Shown here: one piece after another, positions 47,767 to 57,895 of the stretch | Position numbering within the stretch: the first letter of the stretch is position 1 | How the letters are laid out: each line of letters starts with the position of its first letter | NCBI RefSeq assembly: GCF_001908725.1 | Contig: NZ_CP018725.1 | Location: 3,906,001 to 3,970,000, forward strand | DNA: 64,000 bases | Origin: Xanthomonas vesicatoria ATCC 35937 | Lineage (GTDB): Bacteria > Pseudomonadota > Gammaproteobacteria > Xanthomonadales > Xanthomonadaceae | Direction of reading: 5' to 3' | Made by a program: the position numbers and the translations under genes | Notes under the pieces: model-generated | Told to the model about the DNA's origin: nothing | Databases searched by the model: none | Seen by the model: only the letters and a program-made list of their open reading frames with translations

Positions 47767-48867
47767 ATGGATTCCCTGACCCAGATCGTTCTTGGTGGCG
47801 CGATTGCCGCCGCCATCGCGCCGCCCGGACAGCGGCGCGCTGCCTTGTTGGCTGGCGCGGCACTGGGCACCTTGCCCGACCTCGATTCGCTGGCATTGCT
47901 GCCGCTGACCGACGATCCGGTCACCCTGATGACCGTCCACCGCAGCGTCAGCCATTCGCTATTCGTGCTGCCGTTGCTTGGCTGGCTGATCTGGTGGCTG
48001 TTCCGGCGCTACGGCAACGGGCGGGTAGCCAGCGCGCCCAAGCGCTGGTTCTGGGCGATCCAGCTGGCGCTGATCACCCACCCGTTGCTGGACGCCTTCA
48101 CTGTCTACGGCACCCAGTTGTGGTGGCCGCTGCAGCCGCATCCCACCATGTGGTCGAGCGTGTTCATCATCGACCCGGCCTACACGCTGTGGCTGTTGCT
48201 GGCCTGCGCGGTGGCCTGGTTTGCACGCGCGCGTCCACTTGCACAGCACGTGCTGGTGATCGGGTTGGTGGCGAGTTCGGCGTATCTGGGCTGGTCGTTG
48301 ATCGCCAAGCGTCTGGTCGATCAGGAAGCCGACCGCGCGCTGGCGGCGATGGGGCTGGTGGATGCGCCGCGTTTTTCGGTGCCGATGCCGCTCAACACCT
48401 TGCTATGGCGGGTGGTGGCGATGACGCCCAACGGCTATGTGATCGGCGAGCGTTCGTTGGTGGCCGACACCGGGCCGATGCAGTTTCGCGGGTTTTCCAG
48501 CAATACCCAGGCGCTGGGCGAGGTGGCCGCGTTCGATTCGGTACGCCGCCTGAGCTGGTTCAACCGCGGCTTCATGCGTGCCCGCCTGGTCGATGACGAC
48601 CTGATGCTCAGCGATCTGCGCATGGGCCTGGAGCCGGACTACAACTTCAACTTCGTTGTGGCGCACCGCGAAGACGGCAAGTGGCAGCCGATCGTGCCGC
48701 GCCAGGTGCAGGCGGCCTATCGCGCGCCGGTGGCACGCGATCAGATCGGCGCGGTGCTCGCGCAGATGTGGCGCCGCATCTGGCATGCACCCACCGGTAC
48801 GGCGTTGACCGGCGATCCGGAAAAGGTCAGTACGCCGGTTTCTACGCCGGCAGCGTCGACACAATAA
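47767..48867 (+). CDS. DUF457/YdjM-family membrane-bound metal-dependent hydrolase
   Basis: A 366-residue integral membrane protein of the YdjM-like family described as membrane-bound metal-dependent hydrolases. It begins [20 protein letters not shown] and contains [44 protein letters not shown], with the conserved Asp and the HRSVSHS His motif, then further membrane helices ([27 protein letters not shown]). The C-terminal third is soluble. Physiological substrate unknown; related proteins respond to DNA damage in E. coli. It is divergent from metK. Confidence 0.88.
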   Translation: MDSLTQIVLGGAIAAAIAPPGQRRAALLAGAALGTLPDLDSLALLPLTDDPVTLMTVHRSVSHSLFVLPLLGWLIWWLFRRYGNGRVASAPKRWFWAIQLALITHPLLDAFTVYGTQLWWPLQPHPTMWSSVFIIDPAYTLWLLLACAVAWFARARPLAQHVLVIGLVASSAYLGWSLIAKRLVDQEADRALAAMGLVDAPRFSVPMPLNTLLWRVVAMTPNGYVIGERSLVADTGPMQFRGFSSNTQALGEVAAFDSVRRLSWFNRGFMRARLVDDDLMLSDLRMGLEPDYNFNFVVAHREDGKWQPIVPRQVQAAYRAPVARDQIGAVLAQMWRRIWHAPTGTALTGDPEKVSTPVSTPAASTQ

Positions 48868-49045
48868 GAGCCGCCCACAAGACGCGCTTGCGGCCGCCGG
48901 CGATAACACTCGTCCACTGCAAGTCCAAGCGCGCCGTTCCTGCCTATCTTGGCGACTGCGCGCCAGGTTTTTTGAGTCACCCCACGCCATGGCGCACCGG
49001 ATGACAGTACGCGGCGCACGCAGTGCGTGCGCGCAGCCCGGATCC

Positions 49046-50044
<999 letters not shown>

Positions 50045-50181
50045 GCAGGCATTGTCGCTGCGGGCGCCGCTGCTGCCAACTCGGTCGCCGCCGGAGGGGC
50101 GCGCGGCCACAAGCGCGCACCTGAGCCGGAGGCCAGCATCCAGCCGGATTGCGGGAACGCGACCCGGCGGAAGATGCCAGG

Positions 50182-50784
50182 TCAGCGGATCAGCTGGTAC
50201 AGCTCGAAGCCCTTGGCGCCGCCGTCCAGGATCAGCAGCAGTTCGTCCGGCCCCAGTGCGACCAGCCGGCCGACGCTGTTGCCGTTGGTGCCGTCGGAGA
50301 TGTTGCCGGGTGCGTAGCGGCCTTCCGGTTCGTCGTTCACCGTGCTGGCACCAAGGAACGCGAACTCGCGGCTGTCCTTGGCCAGTGGATACAGCGTGCC
50401 ACTGCGGCGCTGCGAGCCGCTGATCTTGCTGAAGCGATAGCCGCAGGCATCGCGGCTGATCTCGGCCTTGAAGTAGGGGTAGGCATAGGCAAACCCCTGG
50501 TCGACCTGGATCGAGCGCACCTTCCAGCGCCCGTCCAGCTTGCCGGGCATCTGCGGCGACTGCGCACGCTGCAGTAGCGTGCGCGCCAACGCGGCGCCGT
50601 CTTCCTGATCGGCATCGTCGTAGTGGGGCGCGATCGCCTGTTGCAGGCTGTCTGCGGACACCGTCACCGCAGCGCGGTCGACATCGCTGGCCGTGCCGTT
50701 CCAGTCGCAGCGCTGCGCAGCGGCGGATAGCGGGACAAGCGCCGCGCACAGCGCAATGAACGGGATCAGGAAAAAACGACGCAT
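50182..50784 (-). CDS. secreted DUF4893-like protein
   Basis: A 200-residue exported protein with signal peptide FFLIPFIALCAALVPLSAAAQ. The mature part (DWNGTASDVDRAAVTVSADSLQ, LDGRWKVRSIQVDQGFAYAYPYFKAEISRDACGYRFSKISGSQRRSGTLYP) matches the DUF4893 pattern, whose function is unknown. It is on the same strand as dusB (137 bases downstream) and ribokinase (98 bases upstream), but may have its own promoter. Confidence 0.8.
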   Translation of the reverse strand: MRRFFLIPFIALCAALVPLSAAAQRCDWNGTASDVDRAAVTVSADSLQQAIAPHYDDADQEDGAALARTLLQRAQSPQMPGKLDGRWKVRSIQVDQGFAYAYPYFKAEISRDACGYRFSKISGSQRRSGTLYPLAKDSREFAFLGASTVNDEPEGRYAPGNISDGTNGNSVGRLVALGPDELLLILDGGAKGFELYQLIR

Positions 50785-50882
50785 CGAGCGCTCCTTGTCG
50801 TGATGCAGGCCCGTCGCGGCGACGGGTTCTCAGGTTGATCAGAGAGAGTGAAGCAAGCCGATACCGCCATCGGCGCAGGCCG

Positions 50883-51836
50883 TCAGCCGGCGTCCGGCAA
50901 CAACCGTGGCATCGACGCCGCAGCGCCTTCCACCTCGGTGGAACGGGCGGCGTAGCGGGTGGCAAAGCGCACATGGGTGATGAAGCTGGCACCGGGCGAC
51001 TGCGCCAGCGAGGCCACCAGCGCGCCGTTGAAGGCGTCGCCGGCGCCGGTGGTGTCCACCGTCTGCGCGCTCTCCGCACCCACGCGGTAATGCGCCGCGC
51101 TATCGCCGCGCAATTGCTCTTCGGCATGCGAAATAAAGGCGCCCACCGCGCCCAGCGTCACCACCACGGTGCCACCCGGCAGCAATTTGCGGCACAGCGA
51201 ATGCAGCGTGTTGCCGTCCAGCGCCGCCACATCGTCGGCGTTGATGCGCTCGCCGACGTGGCGGCCGAGTAGGGCAGCGAACTCGGTTTCGTTCGGAGTC
51301 AACACATCCGAGAGTTTTAGCAGGCCGATCGAGGTCGGGGCATTGGCCGGCGCGGCGTTGAGAACGGTCAGTACGCCGCATTCGTGTGCCAGGGCCAGTG
51401 CCGATTCGATGGTTTCCGCAGGCGATTCCAACTGCGCCAGCAGCACGCGGGCCGAAGCCACCAGCGCGCGCTGGTTGTCGACGAACCCGGTGCTCAGCAC
51501 CGAGTTGGCGCCGGCGCCGATCACGATGGTGTTGCGGCCATGGCCGTCGACATAGATGCCGCCGGTGCCGGTCGGCTCATTGCTCGGTTCGGCGATCAGC
51601 GTAAAGCCGTCGTGCGCGGCCAGCGAGCGCGCCAGCGCGCCGCCGGCATCGTCGCCCAGCGCGCACAGGAAATGCGTCTTGGCACCGGCACGCGCGGCCG
51701 CGACCGCCTGATTGAATCCCTTGCCACCCGGGCCGGTGCTGTAGCGGCCGGCGATGGTGGCACCCGGCGCGGGCAGCACATCGCAGCGCCACACGTGATC
51801 GACATTGAAAGACCCGACAACGACGACCGAACTCAT
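50883..51836 (-). CDS. rbsK: ribokinase
   Basis: A 317-residue PfkB-family sugar kinase phosphorylating ribose (or deoxyribose) at C5. It has the N-terminal VVGSFNVDHVWRCDVLPAPGATIAG and STGPGGKGFNQAVAAARAG signature of ribokinases, and the C-terminal catalytic motif VDTTGAGDAFNGAL with the base Asp. It lies 80 bases downstream of the nucleoside transporter on the same strand, consistent with use of ribose released from nucleosides. A nucleosidase is not next to it. Confidence 0.93.
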   Translation of the reverse strand: MSSVVVVGSFNVDHVWRCDVLPAPGATIAGRYSTGPGGKGFNQAVAAARAGAKTHFLCALGDDAGGALARSLAAHDGFTLIAEPSNEPTGTGGIYVDGHGRNTIVIGAGANSVLSTGFVDNQRALVASARVLLAQLESPAETIESALALAHECGVLTVLNAAPANAPTSIGLLKLSDVLTPNETEFAALLGRHVGERINADDVAALDGNTLHSLCRKLLPGGTVVVTLGAVGAFISHAEEQLRGDSAAHYRVGAESAQTVDTTGAGDAFNGALVASLAQSPGASFITHVRFATRYAARSTEVEGAAASMPRLLPDAG

Positions 51837-51916
51837 AAATACCTGCTTGCTTGAATGACTTGAATGAAACGTGGCGTGCGGCGATTAGACCGCGACACCG
51901 ATGAACCCGCGCCGCC

Positions 51917-53215
51917 TCAACCGAAGTGCGAGAGCACGCCAGCAATGGTAGCGGTCATGAAGGTGGCGATCGAACCGCCGAGCACCGCACGCAGGCCGAA
52001 TTTGGCCAGATCGTGACGACGTTCCGGTGCCAGCCCACCGATGCCGCCGATCTGGATGGCGATCGAGCTGAAGTTGGCAAAGCCGCACAGGGCGTACGTG
52101 GCGATCAGGCGTCCTTCTTCGCTCAGGCTCACGCCGGCGACCTGGCCCTTCACGATCTGCGATAACTCGGTGTAGGCGACGAATTCGTTGATCACCACTT
52201 TCTGGCCGATCAGCGAGCCGACCGTGGTCGCGTCCGCCCACGGCGTGCCGATCACCCAGGCCACCGGGGCTAGCACGTAGCCGAAGATGGTCGACAAGTT
52301 GGTCGGCCGGCCCAGCGCCGCCGCCGCGCCGGTCACTTCGCCCAGCCACGTCAGCGGCGCATTGATCAAGGCGATCAGTGCAATGAAGGCCAGCAGCATC
52401 GCACCGATGTTCAACGCCAGGCGCAGGCCATCGCCGGCGCCGGCCGCGGCCGCGTCGATGATGTTGCTGGTGGTCTTTTCCACTTCCATCTTGACCGTGC
52501 CGCGGGTCAGCGGCGTGCCGGTTTCCGGCACCAGCAGCTTGGCCACCACCAACGTGGCCGGCGCGGCCATGATGCTGGCGGCCAGCAGATGCTTGGCGTA
52601 GAACGCCTGCTGCGCGGGGTCGCTGCCGCCGAGCATGCCCACATACGCGGCCAGCACGCCGCCGGCGATATGCGCCATGCCGCCGATCATCATCGTCAGC
52701 AATTCGGACTGGGTCATCTTGGGGATGTACGGGCGCACCGTCAGCGGCGCCTCGGTCTGGCCGATGAAGACGCTGGCGCACACGCTGGTGGTTTCCGCGC
52801 CGGACACGCGCATCACCTTGGTGATCGCCCAGGCCATCGCACGCACCACCACCTGCATCACGCCCAGGTGATACAGCACGCCCATCAGCGCAGAGAAAAA
52901 GATGATGGTGGGCAGCACCTGAAACGCAAAGATAAAGCCGTAGCTTTCGATGTTCATCAGGCTGCCGAAAATGAAGGTAGAGCCTTCATTGACGAAGCTC
53001 AGTACCTTCACAAAGCCCTTGCCCAACGAGTCGAACACGTCGCGCCCGCCCGGCACCAACAACACCAGCGAGGCGAACGAGATCTGCAGCAACAGGCCAG
53101 TACCGACCAGCTTCCAGTCGATCGCGCGGCGGTTGGTCGAAAACAGCCAGGTGATGCCGATGAGCACCGCCAGACCGAACAGGCCGAAACCGATCCTTCC
53201 CAAACCTTCGACCAT
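51917..53215 (-). CDS. nupC: concentrative nucleoside transporter (NupC/CNT family)
   Basis: A 432-residue inner membrane symporter importing nucleosides with H+ or Na+. Many hydrophobic segments are visible (FGLFGLAVLIGITWLF, LVGTGLLLQISFASLVLLV, VLPTIIFFSALMGVLYHLGVM). The CNT core motifs are present: GAETTSVCASVFIGQTEAPLTVRPYI, MTQSELLTMMIGGMAHIAGGVLAAYVGML and VINEFVAYTELSQI. It is the first gene of a probable operon with ribokinase. Confidence 0.93.
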   Translation of the reverse strand: MVEGLGRIGFGLFGLAVLIGITWLFSTNRRAIDWKLVGTGLLLQISFASLVLLVPGGRDVFDSLGKGFVKVLSFVNEGSTFIFGSLMNIESYGFIFAFQVLPTIIFFSALMGVLYHLGVMQVVVRAMAWAITKVMRVSGAETTSVCASVFIGQTEAPLTVRPYIPKMTQSELLTMMIGGMAHIAGGVLAAYVGMLGGSDPAQQAFYAKHLLAASIMAAPATLVVAKLLVPETGTPLTRGTVKMEVEKTTSNIIDAAAAGAGDGLRLALNIGAMLLAFIALIALINAPLTWLGEVTGAAAALGRPTNLSTIFGYVLAPVAWVIGTPWADATTVGSLIGQKVVINEFVAYTELSQIVKGQVAGVSLSEEGRLIATYALCGFANFSSIAIQIGGIGGLAPERRHDLAKFGLRAVLGGSIATFMTATIAGVLSHFG

Positions 53216-53383
53216 TCCAATCCCCGGGCTGCCAACGGCAAAACGAGAAGCCTAGAGCAGGGGGTGTCGGCCGGCAAGGCAAGCGGCATTCAGAAGGCCG
53301 TCACAGGCGTGCGCAGGCCCCCGGCCCGGTAAACTGCGCAAGCCGGTCCGGGGCAGGTGCCCTGGAGGTTGCAGGAGATCGCC

Positions 53384-54352
53384 ATGCTTTACCGTCGTCT
53401 GGGTTCCACCGGGCTGCAATTGTCGGCCTTGTCGTTTGGGGCCTGGGTGACCTTCGGCAAGCAGATCGGGCGCGGCGAGGCACGCAATCTGATTGCCGCG
53501 GCCTGGGACAACGGCATCAACTTCTTCGACAACGCCGAGGTCTATGCACGCGGCCGCGCCGAGGAAGTGATGGGCGATGTGATCGCCGATCTACGCCTGC
53601 CGCGTGATGGCTACTGCGTGTCGAGCAAGGTGTTCTTCGGGGCGGTGGACAGCCCGCGCCCGACCCAGCGCGGACTCTCGCGCAAGCACGTGACCGACGC
53701 CTGCCATGCGGCGCTCAAGCGCCTGCGGGTGGACTATCTGGATCTGTACCTCTGCCATCGCCCTGATCCGGACACGCCGATCCAGGAAACCGTGCGCGCG
53801 ATGGATGCGCTGATCCGCCAGGGCAAGGTGTTGTACTGGGGCACCTCCGAGTGGAGCGCCGAGCAGCTGCACGCGGCCATCGCCATCGCCGAGCAGGAGC
53901 ACCTGCATGCGCCGGCGATGGAGCAGCCGCAGTACAACCTTCTGCACCGGCAGCGTCTGGAGCGCGAGTACGCGCCGCTGTGCGAGGCCGGGCTGGGCAC
54001 CACGATCTGGTCGCCACTGGCATCGGGCCTGCTGACCGGCAAATACAACGGCGGTGTAGAGGCGGACAGCCGCCTGGGCCAGCCGGAGAATGCCTGGTTG
54101 CAGGAGGAAGTGCTGGGCACGCCCGAGTCGCGCCGTCTTGAGCGGGCGCGCGCATTTTGCGCGGTGGCTGCCGAACTCGGGCAGTCCCCGGCACGGCTGG
54201 CCATCGCCTGGTGCCTGCGCAACCCGCATGTGTCCACGGTGATCCTGGGTGCAAGTCGCGTGTCCCAGCTGGAGGAAAACCTGGGAGCGCTACAGACAGC
54301 GACGCAGGTGGACGCGGCGGGCTGGGAGCGGGTGGACGCGGCGACGCGCTGA
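53384..54352 (+). CDS. aldo/keto reductase, Kv-beta-like
   Basis: A 322-residue NADPH-dependent aldo/keto reductase. It starts MLYRRLGSTGLQLSALSFGAWVTFGKQI, has the catalytic region FFDNAEVYARGRAEEVMGDV (Asp, Tyr), KVFFGAVDSPRPTQRGLSRKHVTDACHAALKRLRVDYLDLYLCHRPDPDTPIQET, and the NADPH-binding end VSTVILGASRVSQLEEN. This matches the AKR6/potassium-channel beta subunit-like group. AGGAG precedes the ATG at 53384. The physiological carbonyl substrate is unknown. Confidence 0.92.
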   Translation: MLYRRLGSTGLQLSALSFGAWVTFGKQIGRGEARNLIAAAWDNGINFFDNAEVYARGRAEEVMGDVIADLRLPRDGYCVSSKVFFGAVDSPRPTQRGLSRKHVTDACHAALKRLRVDYLDLYLCHRPDPDTPIQETVRAMDALIRQGKVLYWGTSEWSAEQLHAAIAIAEQEHLHAPAMEQPQYNLLHRQRLEREYAPLCEAGLGTTIWSPLASGLLTGKYNGGVEADSRLGQPENAWLQEEVLGTPESRRLERARAFCAVAAELGQSPARLAIAWCLRNPHVSTVILGASRVSQLEENLGALQTATQVDAAGWERVDAATR

Positions 54353-54420
54353 GTCTCGCAGCACTAGCGATTGGTTGCGTCAATCGACAATTGCGAGGCG
54401 ATGCAAAGATTTAGCGACCT

Positions 54421-54464
54421 AAATGAGAATGGCTCTTGATCATTAAATGAGAATGGTTATTATT
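54421..54464 (+). promoter_or_regulatory. tandem Fur boxes upstream of hemP
   Basis: AAATGAGAATGG occurs twice, at 54421-54432 and 54445-54456, 24 bases apart. The second copy continues into TTATTATT, giving a recognisable Fur-type box, AAATGAGAATGGTTATTATT. Iron-dependent repression of the heme cluster by Fur is expected. Confidence 0.8.
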
Positions 54465-54494
54465 TGTCTGGCCAACCGACTGGAGAACCAGATC

Positions 54495-54692
54495 ATGACC
54501 GCTCATCCCGTGCTGCTCCGCTCCGAACCGGTCAACCTGCGCGACCGCGCCGTGCCGCGTGTTGTTCCTGCCGAAGACCTCATCAGCAGCGAGGCGCTGC
54601 TCAAGGGCCGTCGCGAAGTGCTGATCCAGCACGGCGACCGTGTCTATCGCCTGCGCCATACCAGCAACGACAAGCTCATTCTGACCAAGTAA
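54495..54692 (+). CDS. hemP: hemin uptake protein HemP/HmuP
   Basis: A 65-residue protein of the HemP family: LISSEALLKGRREVLIQHGDRVYRLRHTSNDKLILTK is the hallmark. Such proteins accompany heme receptors and in some bacteria activate receptor gene expression or heme uptake. The ATG at 54495 has GGAG eleven bases upstream; the in-frame ATG at 54447 lies inside the Fur box and is rejected. It is the first gene of the heme cluster. Confidence 0.92.
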   Translation: MTAHPVLLRSEPVNLRDRAVPRVVPAEDLISSEALLKGRREVLIQHGDRVYRLRHTSNDKLILTK

Positions 54693-54996
54693 TTCCTGCC
54701 GGGCCGATGCTGGCGACCTGATCGCGGTCGCACGGCCGCAGCCGTCATGCACCGGTGTCGCGTCATCGTTTCAAGGGCGCGCCCCCGTCGTCTGTCGCGG
54801 ACTTTCTGTGGCGTCGTGCGCGCAAGTGACGTTTCGCCGGACTGCGCTTCGCAGTCCGGCGCCTGCCCGACCTGCAGTTTGCCGCACCATCGACATGGGC
54901 ACGCCGCCGCTGCCCACCGCTTACCTCTCCACCCCCGGTTGCCGCATGCGGCACGCCGCAGCGCTCTGCCGGGGGTTCTCCCGCAAAGGTTCCTAG
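54693..54996. other. 304-base gap between hemP and the heme receptor
   Basis: No gene is supported. It contains the hairpin at 54835-54861. The gap may hold a processing site or second promoter for the receptor. Confidence 0.45.
54835..54861 (+). terminator. strong intercistronic hairpin
   Basis: An 11-bp stem (54835-54845 with 54851-54861) around GCTTC lies 140 bases after hemP. No T run follows. It may be a partial terminator or a stabilising structure separating hemP from the receptor message. Confidence 0.5.
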
Positions 54997-57228
54997 ATGA
55001 TTCGCCTGCATCCGCTGGTGGTCGCGCTGTCGCTTGCGCTGCCTGGTGTTCCGCTGTGTGCCCACGCTGCAGAATCAGACGCCGGCGGCGACGCTGCGCG
55101 TGAGGTGCACGACTTCGACCGCTTGCAGGTCACTGCCACGCGTACCCAACGCGCGCTGATCGACGTGCCGGGCACGGTGGATGTGATCGACCGCGAACAA
55201 CTGGACAACCAATTGGTCCGCGAACTCAAGGACCTGTTCCGCTATACGCCCGGCGTGTCGGTGACCAGCAACAGCGGCCGCTTTGCCGGCGCCAGCGGCA
55301 TCCGCATCCGCGGGCTGGATGGCAACCGCGTCGCGATCCTGGTGGACAACGTGCCGGTGTCGGACACCTTCGCGTTCGGCAGTTACCTTAATGCCAATCG
55401 CAATTTTGTCGATCTTGAAACGCTCAAACGGGTGGAGGTCGTCCGTGGACCGGCCAGCTCGCTGTATGGCTCCGATGCGCTGGGTGGCGTGGTGGCTTTC
55501 GTCACCAAGGACCCGTCGGATTACCTGAGCGCCGACAAGCGCAGCTATGTCGGGCTGAAGTTCGGTTACGAAGGCGACTGGAACGGCGTGTTTGCCGGTG
55601 CCACTGCCGCATTCGGCGGCGAGCGCTGGAGCGGCATGGTGGCCGTGGCGCATCGCCAGGGCCAGGAAGCGCAGAACCAGGGCGACAACCGCAGCCGCGA
55701 CTTCACCCGCACCGCAGCCAATCCGCAGACCATCGACGGGCGGAGCGTGCTGGCCAAGCTGGTCTACGCACCGAACGCGCAGCAACGGTTCAAGCTCACC
55801 GTCGAGGGTAATGAGGACTACGGCAGCATCGAAGCGTTGAGCGGCATCGACCCGCGGGTGACCACGCCGTCGCTGCGCATCCTGTCGCAGGACGGTCGTG
55901 ATCATCAGACCCGTGCGCGGGTGTCGCTGCGGCATGAACTGGACGCGCTGGACGCGGCGCTGGCCGACGATCTGCAATGGCAGCTCTATCGCCAGGACAG
56001 CGAAAGCCTGCAACGCACCGACGAGTTGCGTGGCAACAACACACGCCGCCACAACGAACACACTTTCGACCAGCGCGTGTACGGGTTGCTGATCAATGCG
56101 CACAAGCGCATCGAGACTGCGGCGCTCACGCACGACATCACCTACGGCCTGGACGGCACCTGGACCGATACGCGCACCAAGCGCGATGGATATTCGGTGA
56201 ATCTGGTCAATGGTGCGGTCAGCAACCGGGTGGGTCAGGACGTGTTCCCGGTGCGCGATTTCCCGAACAGCGAAACCACCAAGCTGGGCCTGTACGCGCA
56301 GGACGAAATCGATCTGCTGGATGGCAGGTTGTCGTTGACGCCAGGCGTGCGCGTGGATTACTTCCGTCTGGCGCCGCAGCTGGACGACATCTTCCGCGAA
56401 GACAATCCGGGCGTGGCGGTGGCCACCATCGACCAGACGCAGGTGTCGCCGAAATTCGGTGCGGTGTGGCGGTTCTCGCAGGCCTGGTCGATGTATGCGA
56501 ACTATGCGCACGGCTTTCGCGCGCCGCCGTACAACGACGTCAATATCGGCTTCACCAATCTGCAGGCGCGCTACACCGCCATCGCCAACCCGGAATTGAA
56601 ATCGGAGACCAGTCGCGGCGGCGAGCTGGGGCTGCGCTTCAACGATGCCGTCGGCTATCTGGGGGTGAGCGTGTACTACACCGACTACCGAAACTTCATC
56701 GAATCGTATGCGCCGGCTGGCGTCAACGCGGAAGGCCTGATGCTGTTCCAGTCGCGCAATGTCGACGATGTGGTGATCAAGGGTGCCGAAGCGCGTGGCG
56801 GGCTGGATCTGGGCGCGCTGGCCGGTTGGCAGGGCTGGTCGTTGAACAGCGCGGTGGCCTATTCGCAAGGCGACAACCTCACCGACGACACGCCGCTGAA
56901 TTCGGTCGACCCGCTGCGCGGCACGCTGGGCGTCGCCTTCGATCGCGATGGCTGGGGCGCCGAATTGATCGGTACCTTCGTCGCACGCAAGCGCCGCCCG
57001 CAGCTGGGCAGCTACTACACCCCGGCCGGCTACGCCACGCTGGATCTGATGGGGCACTGGGAATTCGCACCCGGCGCCAAGGTCACCGCAGGCATCTTCA
57101 ATCTGGCAGATCGCCGCTACGTGGACTGGAACGCGCTGCCCAACGGCACGCTGGCCAGCAGCACGGTGCTGGACCGGTTCACCGGCGCCGGACGCACGGC
57201 GTCGGTCAGCCTGGCAGTGAGCTGGTAG
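54997..57228 (+). CDS. TonB-dependent heme/hemoglobin receptor
   Basis: A 743-residue outer membrane heme transporter. A signal peptide (LHPLVVALSLALPGVPLCAHA) leads to the plug domain (FDRLQVTATRTQRALIDVPGTVDVIDREQL, FRYTPGVSVTSNSGRFAGASGIRIRGLDGNRVAILVDNVP, GSDALGGVVAFVTKDP). The barrel contains the heme receptor signature FRAPPYNDVNIGF followed by NPELKSE, matching the FRAP and NPDL boxes of hemoglobin/heme receptors. It ends in aromatic SLAVSW. It sits in a Fur-boxed cluster with hemP and DUF6607. Confidence 0.93.
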   Translation: MIRLHPLVVALSLALPGVPLCAHAAESDAGGDAAREVHDFDRLQVTATRTQRALIDVPGTVDVIDREQLDNQLVRELKDLFRYTPGVSVTSNSGRFAGASGIRIRGLDGNRVAILVDNVPVSDTFAFGSYLNANRNFVDLETLKRVEVVRGPASSLYGSDALGGVVAFVTKDPSDYLSADKRSYVGLKFGYEGDWNGVFAGATAAFGGERWSGMVAVAHRQGQEAQNQGDNRSRDFTRTAANPQTIDGRSVLAKLVYAPNAQQRFKLTVEGNEDYGSIEALSGIDPRVTTPSLRILSQDGRDHQTRARVSLRHELDALDAALADDLQWQLYRQDSESLQRTDELRGNNTRRHNEHTFDQRVYGLLINAHKRIETAALTHDITYGLDGTWTDTRTKRDGYSVNLVNGAVSNRVGQDVFPVRDFPNSETTKLGLYAQDEIDLLDGRLSLTPGVRVDYFRLAPQLDDIFREDNPGVAVATIDQTQVSPKFGAVWRFSQAWSMYANYAHGFRAPPYNDVNIGFTNLQARYTAIANPELKSETSRGGELGLRFNDAVGYLGVSVYYTDYRNFIESYAPAGVNAEGLMLFQSRNVDDVVIKGAEARGGLDLGALAGWQGWSLNSAVAYSQGDNLTDDTPLNSVDPLRGTLGVAFDRDGWGAELIGTFVARKRRPQLGSYYTPAGYATLDLMGHWEFAPGAKVTAGIFNLADRRYVDWNALPNGTLASSTVLDRFTGAGRTASVSLAVSW

Positions 57229-57233
57229 CCGCC

Positions 57234-57866
57234 ATGCCCATCGCCCACACACTGCCGTTGTCCTCGGGTGCACGTGCCAGCCGCGCCGCATTGCCGCGCG
57301 CACCGCAGTTGTCGGCACTGGGCACGGTGCTGTGTTTGTATCGTCCCGCGCTGGGCAATGAACTCGATGGCTGGCAGCGCGCGGTCGACGCGGCCGCCTC
57401 ACGCCAGGTGGACAGCGATGGCGTGCGCGAAAGCATCTGGTTCTTCGGTGCCGACGGCCAATGCTGTTGGCGGCTGTACCTGTTGCCGGACAGCGATTTC
57501 TTGAATTGGGATCGCCTGGTCTCGCGCTTGCCGCCACTGCCGACGGAAGCGCACGGCCTGGGCGTGGGCGAGCGCTTGTGGCGTCGGCTGGCCGGACGCA
57601 TGCGCGGTGAGAGCTGGCGGTTGAGCGCACTGCGTTTGCAGTCCACCGCCAGCCGCCAGCCGGCGCTGGTGGCCAGCCTTGCCACCGTGTCCGCGCTCGG
57701 CGCGGAGGTTGCCGCGCGCCTGGCCCACGAAGAGGGTATCGACGGGCGTGTGGCAGTGGACGATTGCTGCTGCGCACGCGCTGCCGCCTCGCGCGCTGTG
57801 CAGGCCAGCTCGCACGGTACCGATCCCGCTGACATGACCACGTCGCTGCTGCGCCTGCGCCGCTGA
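57234..57866 (+). CDS. heme-cluster protein of unknown function
   Basis: A 210-residue protein starting six bases after the heme receptor stop, so clearly in its operon. It shows no signal peptide. Notable segments are GTVLCLYRPALGNELDGWQRAVDAA, SIWFFGADGQCCWRLYLLPDSDFLNWDRLVSRLPPLP and a Cys-rich VAVDDCCCARAAASRAV. It is not recognised as HmuS/HemS by motif, although some xanthomonad annotations call such genes hemin transport proteins. A role in heme handling is inferred from position alone. Confidence 0.75.
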   Translation: MPIAHTLPLSSGARASRAALPRAPQLSALGTVLCLYRPALGNELDGWQRAVDAAASRQVDSDGVRESIWFFGADGQCCWRLYLLPDSDFLNWDRLVSRLPPLPTEAHGLGVGERLWRRLAGRMRGESWRLSALRLQSTASRQPALVASLATVSALGAEVAARLAHEEGIDGRVAVDDCCCARAAASRAVQASSHGTDPADMTTSLLRLRR

Positions 57867-57895
57867 CGTTCCCACGACCACGACCGAGAGTTCCG

